Assembly: GCA_964597275.1 (NCBI GenBank)
Contig: CAZQXS010000169.1
Span: 1 to 5,935 of the forward strand
Direction of reading: 5' to 3'
Source: UBA8110 sp964597275
Lineage (GTDB): Bacteria; SAR324; NAC60-12
DNA length: 5,935 nucleotides
Made by a program: the position numbers and the translations under genes. Below are positions 5,697 through 5,935 of the stretch, piece after piece. Below the pieces are notes generated by a model, which had not been told where the DNA came from, ran no database searches, and saw nothing but the letters and a program-made list of their open reading frames with translations. The first letter of the stretch is position 1; every line of letters begins with the position of its first letter.

Positions 5697-5935
5697 TTGA
5701 TCCTCAAGTTCGCGATTCTGCTCCTGATTGGATTGGGCCTGCCCTTCGCCCTGAACTACGGGGTCTCGCACCTGATCTTCTGGTTCCACTACCGCCACAC
5801 CATCCACACCGAGGAGTGGTTCTGGCACAACGAGCTGGACGACCACGACCGTGAGCGCATCGCGTGGGAGGAGTCCTACCACCACGGACGGCTGGTCGCC
5901 GTGATCCTGACCGTTGGCTATTTTCTGATGGTTGG
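5697..5935 (+). CDS. Membrane protein with His/Trp-rich loop, N-terminal part (runs off right edge)
   Basis: An open frame from 5637 to the window end reads as real protein. From the TTG at 5697 it gives 79 complete codons. Residues 3-30 include a hydrophobic span (ILKFAILLLIGLGLPFALNY), residues 31-65 are a loop rich in His, Trp, Glu and Asp (HYRHTIHTEEWFWHNELDDH, then DRERIAWEESYHH), and residues 66-79 begin a second span (LVAVILTVGYFLMV). Eight histidines fall between residues 25 and 63, which may bind metal or simply be a small periplasmic loop. Two spans around a short outside loop is the layout of many sensor histidine kinases, but nothing here confirms that. No ATG is available near the start; TTG 5697 lies about 53 bases after the predicted transcription start, and CTG 5661 is the alternative, adding a basic N-terminus. 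Frame and coding status are well supported by composition; start and function are not. Confidence 0.6.
   Translation, partial: MILKFAILLLIGLGLPFALNYGVSHLIFWFHYRHTIHTEEWFWHNELDDHDRERIAWEESYHHGRLVAVILTVGYFLMV

Noticed and set aside
5636..5854. Alternative plus-strand frame near the right end
   Set aside because: Its start overlaps the predicted -10 box and its Pro/Arg-rich translation is unconvincing next to the membrane-protein frame starting at 5697.

Overview
The window looks like ordinary chromosome from a GC-rich, probably Gram-negative bacterium (roughly 60% GC by eye). It carries seven or eight genes and no sign of phage, transposon, CRISPR or RNA genes. None of the starts has a convincing Shine-Dalgarno sequence, and housekeeping arginine biosynthesis sits among membrane proteins and oxygenase-like enzymes. 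I lean weakly towards a Verrucomicrobiota-like lineage, but the sequence alone does not prove it.

Layout. Bases 1-1279 (minus strand) hold an AI-2E-family membrane transporter followed by the start of a small TerB-like protein that runs off the left edge; the two are 10 bases apart and probably co-transcribed. Bases 1280-1381 form an AT-rich divergent control region with a good extended -10 promoter for the next gene. Bases 1382-2221 (plus) encode a PhyH-family Fe(II)/2-oxoglutarate dioxygenase strikingly similar to animal PHYHD1; a 22-base perfect palindrome lies inside it. Bases 2228-3478 (minus) encode an unrecognised membrane protein with a cysteine cluster; it converges on the dioxygenase gene with only 6 bases between stop codons. 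Bases 3479-3595 are a second divergent control region. Bases 3596-5537 (plus) are a likely operon: argJ (arginine biosynthesis), a VOC-fold metalloenzyme, and a small exported or anchored protein. Bases 5538-5696 are a third AT-rich control region, and a membrane protein of unknown function begins near 5697 and runs off the right edge.

How the parts relate. The clearest metabolic role is ArgJ, which recycles the acetyl group in the ornithine pathway; the VOC protein and the small protein behind it are linked by position only. The promoter regions before the dioxygenase gene and before the right-edge gene share a 14-base identical AT-rich element and the same TGC-TATRRT type of extended -10 at nearly the same distance, which suggests a common promoter class or shared regulator. 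I see no complete new multi-gene system. The most unusual items are the palindrome in the dioxygenase gene, the shared promoter module, the cysteine-cluster membrane protein and the His/Trp-rich right-edge protein.
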